64,000 bases of DNA from Pelagibaculum spongiae (lineage in GTDB: Bacteria; Pseudomonadota; Gammaproteobacteria; Enterobacterales; Pelagibaculaceae): positions 124,001 to 188,000 of the forward strand of contig NZ_QDDL01000005.1 of NCBI RefSeq assembly GCF_003097315.1. The letters run 5' to 3'. The translations under genes and the position numbers were made by a program. Below the pieces are notes generated by a model. It was not told where the DNA came from and did no database searches. It worked only from the letters and a program-made list of their open reading frames with translations. This document shows, piece after piece, positions 55,194 to 64,000 of the stretch. The stretch's first letter is position 1. Each line of letters starts with the position of its first letter.

Positions 55194-56889
55194 GTAACCA
55201 TTCAGCATGTCACACCAACCGATCCAATTTCTCCTGAATAAAGTCCGGCCATTTACCCGCAAATAATAACGACAAAGCTTCCCCAACACCGACCCCATTT
55301 TTTTGGCAGGTCGATATATAGCTCCGGATTCTGCAATACGCTTTCACGCCATCCCATGAGCGGAAGCAGCCTGATATCTTCTGCTGAACCTTGCTCATAC
55401 GGAAGTCCCGTTCACCCTGATTATTGGTAAACGGTGCTCGGGTATTACTCATAAACCGCAGCACGTCTGCTTCAAAATCTCGCAGCCGTTCTAATAAATT
55501 TCTCGATTTACTTCGTGCTAATTTCCCTCGTTTTAATTGACCTTTTTTATCCGCTTTTTTTGGCTCAGGTGCCGGGCATTCCCGGTCACCTGCTTTTAAT
55601 ATTTTTCGATATCGCTTCACCCATTTTTGACACTGCTTTTCATCCAACTCACCCCCCGCCTCATTGACTGCTGTATTCATTTCATAAAGCAGATCTTCCA
55701 TTGCCTTGGCCCACTGCTGGCCATCTTGCTCATGGGCTCGCGCCAATTCACGTACATGATGGGCGTTACACAATACATGCAAGCACAGCACAAATCGGTA
55801 GTAGCTTTTCCAGTGATCGTGTACCAATAAACCGGTAAATTTAGGCAAGATGTCGATCGCTTCCATTGCCTCGATACCTCTTGATTCATGCGCTTCAATC
55901 CACGTCCAGCGGTCATTGCTCGCGACATGTAGCCACTTTCGTTTACCATTGATATTGACGCCGGTCTCATCGGCATGAAGCAAATCTCCAGCACGCAAAA
56001 TAGTCGGTACTAACTGATCAAATGGCTTCAGTCGATGAAAAGCTTCCGGATTAACATTGGCAAGGCTACCGGTGCGGATTGGCGCATCCAATATCTCAGC
56101 GAAGTGCTTTTGAGTCCGTTCATAAGGAATCAGCTGGTAGCTCGACATATAAACCGCGTTGGCTTTAAACTCATTGCCATATTGTATTGGCCGAGTGACC
56201 CCTTGCGGAAACTCAGCAACAAACTGGTTACCCTGCTCGTCTTGTAGAATCTGCGCCCGATATTCGGTGACATATCGGGTAATACGAACATCAACTACTT
56301 GGCGGCTTTCACTGCCAACAACACGGTATTTTCCTTTCGGCAATTGGCTACGATCAATCGTAATATCCAGCACTTCATCTGGGTCTTTCACCGGTGATAA
56401 ATTACTGCCTTTATGGCCAGGCTGCCCGCCTGGGTTTTTATTGCTTTTGGCGCGCGATTTCTTTTCTCGATTAGGATCTGCCGATGGCGGAATGCTGGAG
56501 TTTTTGCTGTTTAGCCCTTTGCTATCAAGCAATATCTTAACGACGAGCATCAGCATACGAACCATCGCCACCAGTTCGGGCGGTAAGCTTTTGCTTTTGG
56601 CTAACAATCGCTCGGTTTCAGCGATGGTTTTATTAATTTCGATTGAGTCCATGCGGTTATTATCGCACAGGTTTTCAGGGTGGTTTTTTTGTCTCTGAGG
56701 CTTACTGTGGCGACTTTTTAGAAGCGGAATGCTGATGCGCTATTCTGAGCAAAAAACATTGATAATCAGGTGTGTTAATAGCAGTTTAATGCGGCGTTTA
56801 AGTGGTATTCTGAAAGAGGTGCTTAAATTCGGGAAAATATCAAAAAACCTGTCAAGCGATTTTTATATTAAATTGTGCTGAATGGTTAC
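55194..56889 (-). mobile_element. IS66-family element, copy 2 (intact)
   Basis: 1696 bp with perfect 14-bp inverted repeats GTAACCATTCAGCA (55194-55207) and its complement (56876-56889), flanked by the 8-bp target duplication AATGCTAC (55186-55193 and 56890-56897). It is one base shorter than copy 1 because a T-run in the leader has 6 instead of 7 bases. The transposase is complete, so the element may be active. Confidence 0.97.
55210..56652 (-). CDS. IS66-family transposase, full length
   Basis: A 480-residue transposase. The N-terminus (1-85) is a helical region followed by a basic SRAKSNKNPGGQPGHKGS of the DUF6444 kind. The middle shows the IS66 segment HADETGVNINGKRKWLHVAS with the DDE-type acidic residue, GLLVHDHWKSYYRF with the second, and CNAHHVREL; the C-terminal part has FTNNQGERDFRMSKVQQKISG with the final glutamate. 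No separate tnpA or tnpB genes are present, as in ISBst12-type members. Confidence 0.95.
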   Translation of the reverse strand: MDSIEINKTIAETERLLAKSKSLPPELVAMVRMLMLVVKILLDSKGLNSKNSSIPPSADPNREKKSRAKSNKNPGGQPGHKGSNLSPVKDPDEVLDITIDRSQLPKGKYRVVGSESRQVVDVRITRYVTEYRAQILQDEQGNQFVAEFPQGVTRPIQYGNEFKANAVYMSSYQLIPYERTQKHFAEILDAPIRTGSLANVNPEAFHRLKPFDQLVPTILRAGDLLHADETGVNINGKRKWLHVASNDRWTWIEAHESRGIEAMEAIDILPKFTGLLVHDHWKSYYRFVLCLHVLCNAHHVRELARAHEQDGQQWAKAMEDLLYEMNTAVNEAGGELDEKQCQKWVKRYRKILKAGDRECPAPEPKKADKKGQLKRGKLARSKSRNLLERLRDFEADVLRFMSNTRAPFTNNQGERDFRMSKVQQKISGCFRSWDGVKAYCRIRSYISTCQKNGVGVGEALSLLFAGKWPDFIQEKLDRLV

Positions 56890-57122
56890 AATGCTACGAA
56901 CAATAAAAGTGAATTTTTCATATGCCATCCTTGGTTAACTGCTTTTGAGCGGAATTGTTTTAAACAATTTTCGCTATCCAACTAACTTAGGTTTGTTGCT
57001 TAGGCATATGACTAGCTATTGAGAAAAGCGTGAACTGACGCAGCTTTTTACCCCTGAATAAATTAATTCAGGGATAAAAAAAACTGATTTTGGCGGGTTT
57101 ATTTGGATTTAAATCTGAATGA

Positions 57123-57674
57123 TCATGCTTGTTGCAGGGAAGCTTGCTTCTTTTGTTCTAGCAATTGTTTCCAAGCGATGATCTGTGGTGGCTGATTAAT
57201 CCGAGGTGATTGGCTGCCTTGTGATTGCTCCAAATGATCAAGCACTTCACCCATCGCCACCGCCTTTCGTTTGTGGATAAATAAACCACGCACATGCGCA
57301 ATGGCGTAAAGCTTACCGCCTGAGACAAAGCGCTGCTCTACATAAAAGTACTTTTCATCCCAGCCGACCATCCGGGTTTCCAGAGTAAACTTTTGAAATG
57401 GACTCAGCTCACGTATATAAGAGATCTCTTGGGCGTTCATGATCACTTTCCAACCACGTTTGACCACGCTAGAAAGTTGCCCCATTTCTGCCAGCATCCA
57501 AGTTCGGCCTAAATCCATCATGCCTAGATAACGGGAATTGGTTAGGTGTAGATTGATGTCGCAATCATGCGGCCAAACTCGAAAATGCATGTGGCTAGCT
57601 TGTTCAAGTGTAATAAATTGTTTGATGGTTCTGATTCTGGCAATCAGTAATAACAGGCGTAGATACAGGTTCAT
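57123..57674 (-). CDS. Hotdog-fold acyl-CoA thioesterase-like protein
   Basis: A 183-residue protein with the 4HBT-type thioesterase pattern: RVWPHDCDINLHLTNSRYL (catalytic Asp and the tip of the hot-dog helix), then YIRELSPFQKFTLETRMVGW and YFYVEQRFVSGGKLYAIAHV. Substrate is unknown; fatty acyl-CoA is likely. I use the ATG at 57674; a TTG at 57680 is also in frame. The ribosome-binding site is weak. Divergent from the YigZ gene 125 bp away. Confidence 0.85.
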   Translation of the reverse strand: MNLYLRLLLLIARIRTIKQFITLEQASHMHFRVWPHDCDINLHLTNSRYLGMMDLGRTWMLAEMGQLSSVVKRGWKVIMNAQEISYIRELSPFQKFTLETRMVGWDEKYFYVEQRFVSGGKLYAIAHVRGLFIHKRKAVAMGEVLDHLEQSQGSQSPRINQPPQIIAWKQLLEQKKQASLQQA

Positions 57675-57799
57675 AGTCAATCATCTGCCGAGGCAGTTTT
57701 GCTCTTTTAAACTGAAGCGGGCCGCCATCTATATCGAATTCAAACGGGCGTTTCAATAGTTGACTGTTTATGTAGGTTATTTTCACAGGGTATATCTGA

Positions 57800-58405
57800 A
57801 TGTTGAAGCAGTTGTCAGGTGAGCTGGTTGGTGAACAAGTTATTAAGAAAAGTCGCTTTATTGTATTGGCCAGATTTTGTCCTGATCGAGCAGCATTAGC
57901 TGAACTAAGAAAAGACGCTGAGCAGCGTTGGCCCAATGCGCGTCATTATTGTTGGGCATGGACCAGTGCCGGAACAGTACCAGCAGATATGGCGATGTCA
58001 GACGATGGTGAGCCAAAAGGAACTGCCGGAATGCCGATGTTAAAAGTGTTGGAGCTGGGTGGTTGGCGGCAAACCGGTGCGGTGGTGATTCGGTATTTTG
58101 GCGGAATAAAGCTTGGAACCGGTGGCCTTGCCAGAGCTTATGCAGGCACCTTGCAACAAATGCTGGAGCAGGCGCAGGCGCAAACCATTCCGTGGGTACC
58201 TAGAACTAATTTTTCTCTGATCGCTGATTTTTCAGTGCAATCGAGTGTGCAGCATATGCTGCAAAAGCTATCCATTATTATTAATGAGACCCGTTACTCT
58301 GGACGGGCAATTTATCAATTGAGTATGTCTCAAGAGGAACAACTTGCTCTTGAAAGTGAGCTAAAAGGTTTGCCCTGGCAGTCTTTCGTATTAAAAGAGC
58401 AATAA
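57800..58405 (+). CDS. YigZ/IMPACT family protein
   Basis: A 201-residue protein with the UPF0029 N-terminal domain: KKSRFIVLARF, ARHYCWAW, SDDGEPKGTAGMPML and VVIRYFGGIKLGTGGLARAY. A C-terminal DUF1949-like ferredoxin fold follows (about 135-200). It is related to the eukaryotic translation regulator IMPACT; its bacterial role is uncertain. Confidence 0.93.
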   Translation: MLKQLSGELVGEQVIKKSRFIVLARFCPDRAALAELRKDAEQRWPNARHYCWAWTSAGTVPADMAMSDDGEPKGTAGMPMLKVLELGGWRQTGAVVIRYFGGIKLGTGGLARAYAGTLQQMLEQAQAQTIPWVPRTNFSLIADFSVQSSVQHMLQKLSIIINETRYSGRAIYQLSMSQEEQLALESELKGLPWQSFVLKEQ

Positions 58406-58625
58406 TTTATCGAGGTTAATTTTCCCGTTATCTTTAGTGTAATTGTCTGCAAAACAACAGCGACGTCTAGCACAGATTAGTTTTTAAAGTTTTGATCAAT
58501 TTTGATTTTGTATCGCTACAAAACGTAAACTATCTAGCTTTGCCTTTTCGGCTGTGTTATCAAACCAGTAACGTCAGGTTCGGTTGTGCTAGCTTCGGTT
58601 TTACCGGGCAGTTGCTGGGGTAGTA

Positions 58626-61217
58626 ATGGGCTCATATAAGAAAGCTCTGTATTTAATAACAATTTTATGTCTTTCAGTTTTCTTCAATGCAGTATCTGCC
58701 GAGCAGGTGATGAGATTGGAATCGGCTGAGACGGTTTATCGCCCGGGTTTTGTTGCCCGATATCTGGAAGACCCACTTGCTGAGCTAAAGCCGCGCCATT
58801 TAAGACAAGCGATGTGGCAAGAGAGCTTTCTACCTACCAGAGGATCTTGGCCAGGGTTTGGTCTGAGTCAATCTGCGTGGTGGTTGACCTTTATTCTGGA
58901 TAACCAATCTAAAAATACGGAAGTTTGGTGGCTAGATATTGGCTATGCGCCATTAGACAGTCTCGAGCTTTATGTATTGAACCCGTCGGGTTACCCGGAG
59001 CTGGTTGGCAAGAGCGGTGACCTATCGGGTATTCCCAAAGCGTATCGTTCTACCGGTCATGGTTTATTCAAGCTGGATATTACGACCGGCACTCGGAAAA
59101 CCTATTTCTTAAGGGTGCAATCTGACAGCTTTTTAATGCTGCCAATAAAGCTGGTTTCGACCGATCAATTGTTGACTTCTACTCGAATTGAATCTTTGTT
59201 CAAAGGCATATTTTACGGTGGCTTGTTGGTATTGATTGCTTATAACTTGCTGCTTTTTACTGCTATTCGTGACACCAGTTATTTGTTGTATGTTTTTTAT
59301 AGTCTGATGATTTTTCTCAACAGAGCCAGTGTTGATGGTTTGGCATTAGAGTTTTTCTGGCCAGGTGCGGTGGAATTTAACGGCCGAATGCCAATGATCA
59401 GTCTGGGGCTGGCATTAATGCTCGGCCTAATGTTTATGGGGCGGTTTTTAAAAACTGCCTATGAAATTCCGTGGCTGAAACAGATTTTATATGGTTTTTA
59501 TGCATTGCTTTCGGGCTACACATTGCTGAGCTTGTTTGGCGAGCTTCGCTTAGGTGTCTGGTTGTCTGGCCCGATTATGATGCTGTGCTTTGCTCTGGTG
59601 GTGGCGGTTGCTGTTTGGTGCTTATGGCAGGGAGATAGAGCTGCTCGATTCTTTCTAGCAGCTTGGCTGGCATTAATGCTGGGGGCGATGATTAATGTTT
59701 CAGCTAGCTATAGCTGGTTGCCGGTTAATTTATTTACCTTGTATAGCGGCCACATAGGCGCAGGAATTGAAGCAGTTTTATTATCACTTGGTCTGGCTGA
59801 AAGAATTAGCCGTGATCGGCATTTAAAAGCCAATGCGCTGCAAAAGCAGCGAGATATGGCTCAAGAATTACAGCGAGCTGAAGAACGAATGATTCAGCAG
59901 GCATTTTCTGACCATTTAACCGGCCTGCCAAATCGCGCCAGTCTGGTAGCTAGAATGCGTAGCCTGACGCTTATTGGCGGACGGTATCAATTGGTGCTGC
60001 TGCAACCCATGCGTTATCAGCAAATAAAAAATACATTGGGACATGAACAAGCTGCCAAGTTACTGGTGTCTTTGGCCGGCAGAATTAGCAATTTATTACG
60101 AGACTATCCCGGTGTTCTTAATCTAGATCGACCGGCAAGAGATGCTGCGATTGCAGTTCTTGAAGGCCCTGCTTTGGCATTTATTGTTCGTACTCGTGAT
60201 CAGTTGGAGCGAATCGAAAAACGATTACAAAAACTGCAACAGCCGCAAGATATTGGTGGCATGCGACTAGACCCAGGTCTGCGCGTTGGCGTTTCTAGTT
60301 TTCCAGAGCATGCTTCCCACCCGGAATTGTTACTGCAATATGCCCATGTTGCAGTAGAGCAAGCCGAAGCAAATAATAGTTTTCTGGCCTGTTATCAAGC
60401 AGAGCAGGACCCTTACAGTGAGCGACATTTAACACTGCTGGCTGATTTATCACATGCCATTAAGCGCTCGCAATTGGTGTTGGCATATCAACCTCAGTGT
60501 GATTTGGACAGCGAGCGGATTATCGGAGTGGAAGCACTATTACGCTGGCGTCATCCTAAAAATGGTTGGGTATCTCCGGCTGAATTTATTCCGATGGCAG
60601 AGCAAGGCGGCATGATGCGCGAGTTAACCCACTGGTTAATGGAAGTTGCATTACGCCAGTTGGGAATATGGCGTGAGCGGGGAATTGACATCAGCATGTC
60701 ATTAAATTTATCTGCACAAAATTTGCTGGAGCCAGATCTTCCTGAAAGATTCAGCCGTTTGTTGGATAAATATCGGTTAAACCCAAAACAGCTTATCTTG
60801 GAGATTACTGAAACTACCATGATGTCCGATCCCGATCAGGCATTGATTATTTTGAGTAAATTCCATGAGCTGGGTATTCAGTTATCGATTGATGACTTTG
60901 GAACTGGCTATTCTTCGATGGCTTACTTACGCAAATTGCCGGTGAATGAAATTAAAATAGACCGCTCATTTGTTGTTGGTATGGTGCAAGAAAAGCAAGA
61001 TGCACTGATTGTTAAAACCATTACGGTGATGAGTCACAATCTGAATTTGAAGGTGGTTGCTGAAGGTGTCGAGGATCTGCAGACGATGCGTTTGTTAAGA
61101 AAAATTGGCTGTGATGTGGCGCAAGGGTGGTTTATTGGTCGGCCGGTATCAGCCAGTGAGATCGAGCGCTTAATGCTGCAGCTACCCGATGTTCATCCGG
61201 TAGCTGCTTTAAGCTGA
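58626..61217 (+). CDS. 7TM-sensor protein with degenerate GGDEF and EAL domains
   Basis: An 863-residue inner-membrane protein. A signal peptide (1-25) precedes a periplasmic 7TMR-DISM extracellular domain (about 30-180, WWLTFILDNQSKNTEVWWLDIG), then seven transmembrane helices (about 190-395, 7TMR-DISM), a coiled linker, a GGDEF-like domain starting LTGLPNRASL near 432 whose active motif is replaced by EGPALAF near 513, and a complete EAL domain with EAL at 636-638, EITETTMMSD, DDFGTGYSS near 757 and EGVED. It should therefore act as a c-di-GMP phosphodiesterase, with the GGDEF part possibly a GTP sensor. A monocistronic gene next to mrcA. Confidence 0.92.
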   Translation: MGSYKKALYLITILCLSVFFNAVSAEQVMRLESAETVYRPGFVARYLEDPLAELKPRHLRQAMWQESFLPTRGSWPGFGLSQSAWWLTFILDNQSKNTEVWWLDIGYAPLDSLELYVLNPSGYPELVGKSGDLSGIPKAYRSTGHGLFKLDITTGTRKTYFLRVQSDSFLMLPIKLVSTDQLLTSTRIESLFKGIFYGGLLVLIAYNLLLFTAIRDTSYLLYVFYSLMIFLNRASVDGLALEFFWPGAVEFNGRMPMISLGLALMLGLMFMGRFLKTAYEIPWLKQILYGFYALLSGYTLLSLFGELRLGVWLSGPIMMLCFALVVAVAVWCLWQGDRAARFFLAAWLALMLGAMINVSASYSWLPVNLFTLYSGHIGAGIEAVLLSLGLAERISRDRHLKANALQKQRDMAQELQRAEERMIQQAFSDHLTGLPNRASLVARMRSLTLIGGRYQLVLLQPMRYQQIKNTLGHEQAAKLLVSLAGRISNLLRDYPGVLNLDRPARDAAIAVLEGPALAFIVRTRDQLERIEKRLQKLQQPQDIGGMRLDPGLRVGVSSFPEHASHPELLLQYAHVAVEQAEANNSFLACYQAEQDPYSERHLTLLADLSHAIKRSQLVLAYQPQCDLDSERIIGVEALLRWRHPKNGWVSPAEFIPMAEQGGMMRELTHWLMEVALRQLGIWRERGIDISMSLNLSAQNLLEPDLPERFSRLLDKYRLNPKQLILEITETTMMSDPDQALIILSKFHELGIQLSIDDFGTGYSSMAYLRKLPVNEIKIDRSFVVGMVQEKQDALIVKTITVMSHNLNLKVVAEGVEDLQTMRLLRKIGCDVAQGWFIGRPVSASEIERLMLQLPDVHPVAALS

Positions 61218-61255
61218 TTGTTGTTAACGCAGAGGGTTATTCAAGGTATGTCGCA

Positions 61256-63772
61256 CTAGAACAATTCTTCTGCGTTTTGTTGTTCACCAGTTTCTGTGCC
61301 GTTATTTTCATTGCTTTGTTCGGTTTGGCTGACGGCTTCCACTTGAGTCGTTTGTTCAGGTGCATTTTCATGACGGAATGCTTCAAAAATTGCTTTTGGA
61401 TCACCCGATTGCGCTAATAAACCATTTTCTGGATCAATTCTTAAGGTCACAATTCCATCAGGCTGGGTAAGTGTTGCTTCAGGTGTTTCTTTTAATGCCT
61501 GCTTCATAAAGCTAATCCACATCGGCAAAGCGGCGCGTGACCCAAACTCATTGCGACCCATGCTGCGTGGTGTGTCAAAACCGGTCCATGCGATTGTCAC
61601 TCGATCGCGATTGAAGCCGGAGAACCATGCATCAATGAAATCATTAGTGGTGCCGGTTTTACCTCCAATATCCTGTCGTCCCAAACTACGTGCTCGGCGC
61701 CCGGTACCCTTGCGAATTACATCTTGTAATACTGAGGTCATTAACCAAGCATTTCTAGCATCTAACACTCGTGATGCAGCGAGTAATGTTTCCTGCTCAC
61801 CTTCGTTAATTAATTTCAATTTGTTACTAGAAGGTTTTTCAAACAGTGGTTGATAGCGTGGCATTTTTAAACGATCACAAGTTAAGTCTTCGCAAGCAAA
61901 TTGAACCTGTTGTTGAAATAACAGTTCGCCGCGAGTGTCGGTAATTGATTGAATCGCCCATGGTTCAACCAAAAAGCCACCATTAGCAAAAACGCTGTAA
62001 CCACGAGCCATTTCAATAGGGGTTACTGAGCCTGAGCCTAAAGCTAACGACAGGTTTGCTGGTAGCTGCTGAGTATCAAAGCCAAACTTTTTAATGTGCT
62101 TGAGGGCATTTTTAACCCCCATGCTGCGTAAAATTCGAATCGATACTAGGTTGCGAGATTTATACAAAGCTTTGCGTAATCGAGTAGGGCCGCCGAATTT
62201 TCCACTGTCATTTCTTGGTCGCCAAACATCTTCCAATCCAGCATCTTTTAAAACGACTGGAGCATCGTTAATGATGCTGGCTAAAGTGAAGCCATTTTGC
62301 AGCGCTGAGGAGTAAATAAAAGGCTTAAAGCTCGAACCAGGTTGGCGGTTGGCCATAGTCACACGGTTGAATTTACTACGAGAAAAATCATAGCCTCCAA
62401 CCAAGGCTTCTATGGCACCTGAGTCGGGGTTTACTGAAACTAATGCGCCATTAATTTGCGGTAGCTGCGCTAAATTCCAAATAGGTTCTGCAAAAGCAGC
62501 CCCGGGATCTTTTGTATTGGTTTTACGTTGTCGAATACGAACCACATCACCTGGTTGAATAATGTCACTGGCTGTTTTTGGTCGAGCACCAACCTTGTTG
62601 TCATCAATATAAGGTGCAGCCCATTTCATGGCTGGCCAATCTAGTTCGACAATTTCCTGAGAACCTAAAAGAATTTTTGCTGACCGCTCTGCTACTTGGA
62701 GTACCAGTGCTGGGAGCAGATCCGCAGAAGAGCCAATTCTACGAAGTTTTTTGGCTAAAACAGGTAGGTCAGGAATTTCAGATAAGGTTATTTTTGACTC
62801 TGCACCTCTCCAGCCGTGGCGACGATCATAATTGGTTAAATTATCGCGCAATGATTGGTTGGCAGCCTGCTGTGCCGTACCAATGATCGATGTTTTAACG
62901 ATAAACCCGTCGGTATATGCTGCTTCACCATAGCGAGAAACTAACTTTTCACGAGCCATTTCTGCAACATGAGGTGCTTCAACTTCAATATTTAAGCTAT
63001 GGTATTTGGCTGTTACCGGTTGCGCTGACGCTTGGTCATATTCGCTGCGCGTAATTTGCTCCAATGACAGCATTCTGCGCAAAACATGATTGCGTCGAAC
63101 TAATGCCCCTGAAGGGTTGCGAATTGGATTTTTGGAAGAGGGTGCTTTTGGCAAGCCGGCAATCATCGCCATTTCAGCAAGCGATAACTCATTCAATTGT
63201 TTGCCGTAATAAACTTCGGCTGCCGAAGCGATACCGTATGATCGTTGGCCAAGAAATATTTTATTGAGGTAAAGTTCTAGGATGTCTTGTTTTGTGAGCT
63301 CGCGTTCAATTTTTAGTGCTAGTAGAATTTCTTTTAATTTTCGGGTGTAGGTTTTTTCACGGCTAAGGAAAAAATTACGGGCAACCTGCATGGTTATTGT
63401 ACTGGCACCTTGTCGCTTTTCGCCGGATATCAAGTGAACTACTACCGCTCGAGCTACGCCGACAGGATCAACTCCCGCATGCTCGAAAAAACGACTATCT
63501 TCTGTTGCCAGAAATGCTTTAACCATATCCTCAGGAACTTGTTCCAGGCGAACAGGTTTACGGCGCTTTTCACCAAACTCAGCAATTAATTGATCATCTG
63601 CGCTATAAACACGGAGCGGTGTTTGTAACTTGACGTTTTTTAGTGCAGCTGTTTCTGGTAGTTGTGGCAAAAGATAAAAGACCGTCGAGAGGCCTGCCAG
63701 AACAACGAAAAAAGTCAGTGCAGCTGAGCCGATCAGACCGATTCTGATCACGCGACGAAAATTTATCATCAA
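61256..63772 (-). CDS. mrcA: Penicillin-binding protein 1A
   Basis: An 838-residue class A PBP. Transmembrane anchor at about 10-33; glycosyltransferase domain with FLATEDSRFFEHAGVDP near 88 and GASTITMQVARNFFLSREKTY; an OB-like insert as in PBP1A; transpeptidase motifs SSFKPF near 478 (catalytic Ser), SRN near 540 and KTGTT near 704. The C-terminus is Glu/Gln/Thr-rich. It polymerises and cross-links peptidoglycan. A -10-like TATAAT lies on the minus strand at 63805-63810, 33 bases upstream. Confidence 0.97.
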   Translation of the reverse strand: MMINFRRVIRIGLIGSAALTFFVVLAGLSTVFYLLPQLPETAALKNVKLQTPLRVYSADDQLIAEFGEKRRKPVRLEQVPEDMVKAFLATEDSRFFEHAGVDPVGVARAVVVHLISGEKRQGASTITMQVARNFFLSREKTYTRKLKEILLALKIERELTKQDILELYLNKIFLGQRSYGIASAAEVYYGKQLNELSLAEMAMIAGLPKAPSSKNPIRNPSGALVRRNHVLRRMLSLEQITRSEYDQASAQPVTAKYHSLNIEVEAPHVAEMAREKLVSRYGEAAYTDGFIVKTSIIGTAQQAANQSLRDNLTNYDRRHGWRGAESKITLSEIPDLPVLAKKLRRIGSSADLLPALVLQVAERSAKILLGSQEIVELDWPAMKWAAPYIDDNKVGARPKTASDIIQPGDVVRIRQRKTNTKDPGAAFAEPIWNLAQLPQINGALVSVNPDSGAIEALVGGYDFSRSKFNRVTMANRQPGSSFKPFIYSSALQNGFTLASIINDAPVVLKDAGLEDVWRPRNDSGKFGGPTRLRKALYKSRNLVSIRILRSMGVKNALKHIKKFGFDTQQLPANLSLALGSGSVTPIEMARGYSVFANGGFLVEPWAIQSITDTRGELLFQQQVQFACEDLTCDRLKMPRYQPLFEKPSSNKLKLINEGEQETLLAASRVLDARNAWLMTSVLQDVIRKGTGRRARSLGRQDIGGKTGTTNDFIDAWFSGFNRDRVTIAWTGFDTPRSMGRNEFGSRAALPMWISFMKQALKETPEATLTQPDGIVTLRIDPENGLLAQSGDPKAIFEAFRHENAPEQTTQVEAVSQTEQSNENNGTETGEQQNAEELF

Positions 63773-63820
63773 AATCTCTTGAAATTACACAGGATAGCGA
63801 CTGCATTATATAGGATTGAA

Positions 63821-63964
63821 ATGATTTGGGGCAGGAACTATTACGCAATCAATAATGAGTTGTTGTTAGCTTTAGTGGTCGTTATCCTCGGATGTGCGGC
63901 AGCGCAAATTTTTACTGCTTCAGATTCACAAATACTCGAAATAGACGATGCTTATAGGGAATAA
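63821..63964 (+). CDS. Possible small membrane protein or lipoprotein
   Basis: A 47-codon frame, MIWGRNYYAINNELLLALVV, with a hydrophobic run ending LGCAAAQ, which could be a membrane segment or an atypical lipobox, and an acidic tail. AGGA lies about 6 bases before the ATG. It is divergent from mrcA, where pilM is found in many gammaproteobacteria, but this is not PilM. It may be real or chance. Confidence 0.35.
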   Translation: MIWGRNYYAINNELLLALVVVILGCAAAQIFTASDSQILEIDDAYRE

Positions 63965-64000
63965 GCGCTTGATTCCCAGTAGTGCAAGTGTACTATTCGA

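Larger units (their letters stand above)
54912..56921 (-). pseudogene. Small secreted Gly-rich protein gene split by IS66 copy 2
   Basis: The gene starts at 56921 (minus), with AAGGA (56928-56932) 6 bases upstream, and runs 32 bases to the IS edge at 56890; it resumes at 55185 after the second target copy and ends with TAG at 54912. Removing the IS and one AATGCTAC copy gives one uninterrupted frame of 101 residues: a signal peptide starting MKNSLLLFVALTISSSVFA, then a Gly/Ser/Gln-rich mature part with two cysteines (PACYRL, QNCYYA) and a GGSGG end. I do not recognise the family. The break is after the tenth codon, so no export-ready product should be made. Confidence 0.88.

Noticed and set aside
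54912-55298. 128-codon frame that joins IS sequence to the secreted-protein fragment
   Set aside because: It is an accidental read-through from inside the IS; the rebuilt gene across the target duplication explains the downstream part better.
1-64000. CRISPR arrays, tRNA and rRNA genes, prophage
   Set aside because: I saw no regularly spaced direct repeats, no tRNA-like GGTTCGAATCC arms in intergenic gaps, and no phage structural genes.

Overview
The window reads as chromosomal DNA from a gammaproteobacterium, probably marine or host-associated and of moderate to low GC. It carries the replication-start block (recF, dnaN, dnaA and, divergently, rpmH, rnpA, yidC, mnmE), a proteobacterial menaquinone cluster (menF-menD-menH-menB), FadL, PBP1A, PriA, an FtsN-like SPOR protein, and two large c-di-GMP signalling proteins. 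No species can be named from the sequence. I see no rRNA or tRNA genes, no CRISPR array and no prophage.

Layout. 1-4.2 kb: recF (partial), dnaN and dnaA on the minus strand, then a 1.2 kb non-coding region with DnaA boxes that is the first candidate for oriC. 4.2-8.5 kb: rpmH, rnpA, yidC, mnmE and a tiny membrane protein. The gap between yidC and mnmE is a second DnaA-box and GATC-rich region. 8.6-14 kb: an AT-rich NYN/LOTUS-type gene coupled to trxC, a methyltransferase-like gene, a SEC-C protein, several unknown genes and an orphan terminator that may end a small RNA. 14.3-18.5 kb: a periplasmic-sensor GGDEF-EAL protein, a DUF1186 protein and a DUF192 protein. 18.6-23.7 kb: the men operon, with menC, menE and menA absent. 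23.8-28.7 kb: HAD phosphatase, lipoprotein, DUF5062-like protein, YaiI, and a SulP transporter next to a persulfide-dioxygenase-like metallo-hydrolase. 28.9-31.6 kb: two tandem secreted beta-helix paralogues, the second lacking its C-terminal half. 31.8-36 kb: membrane protein, FadL porin, rlmJ.

36.2-56.9 kb holds two copies of one IS66-family element in inverted orientation, each with intact 14-bp inverted repeats and its own perfect 8-bp target duplication. The first copy (36179-37875) has two nonsense mutations in its transposase. The second (55194-56889) is intact and has split a small secreted-protein gene within its signal peptide; that gene can be rebuilt in frame. Between the copies lie a tightly overlapping RDD/SpoIIM/DUF4129/DUF4350/MoxR/DUF58 operon, a lipoprotein-DUF4105 gene pair, ftsN-like and priA genes without argS between them, a phosphoribosyltransferase, rpmE and a short malic enzyme.

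57-64 kb: thioesterase, YigZ/IMPACT protein, a 7TM GGDEF(degenerate)-EAL protein, and mrcA (PBP1A). A family of short palindromic repeats with a TTGGGTATA arm is scattered in intergenic gaps. Most genes are ordinary housekeeping or widespread families. The least explained items are the two candidate origin modules, the IS-split secreted gene, the tandem beta-helix pair, the NYN/LOTUS gene coupled to trxC, and the orphan terminators.
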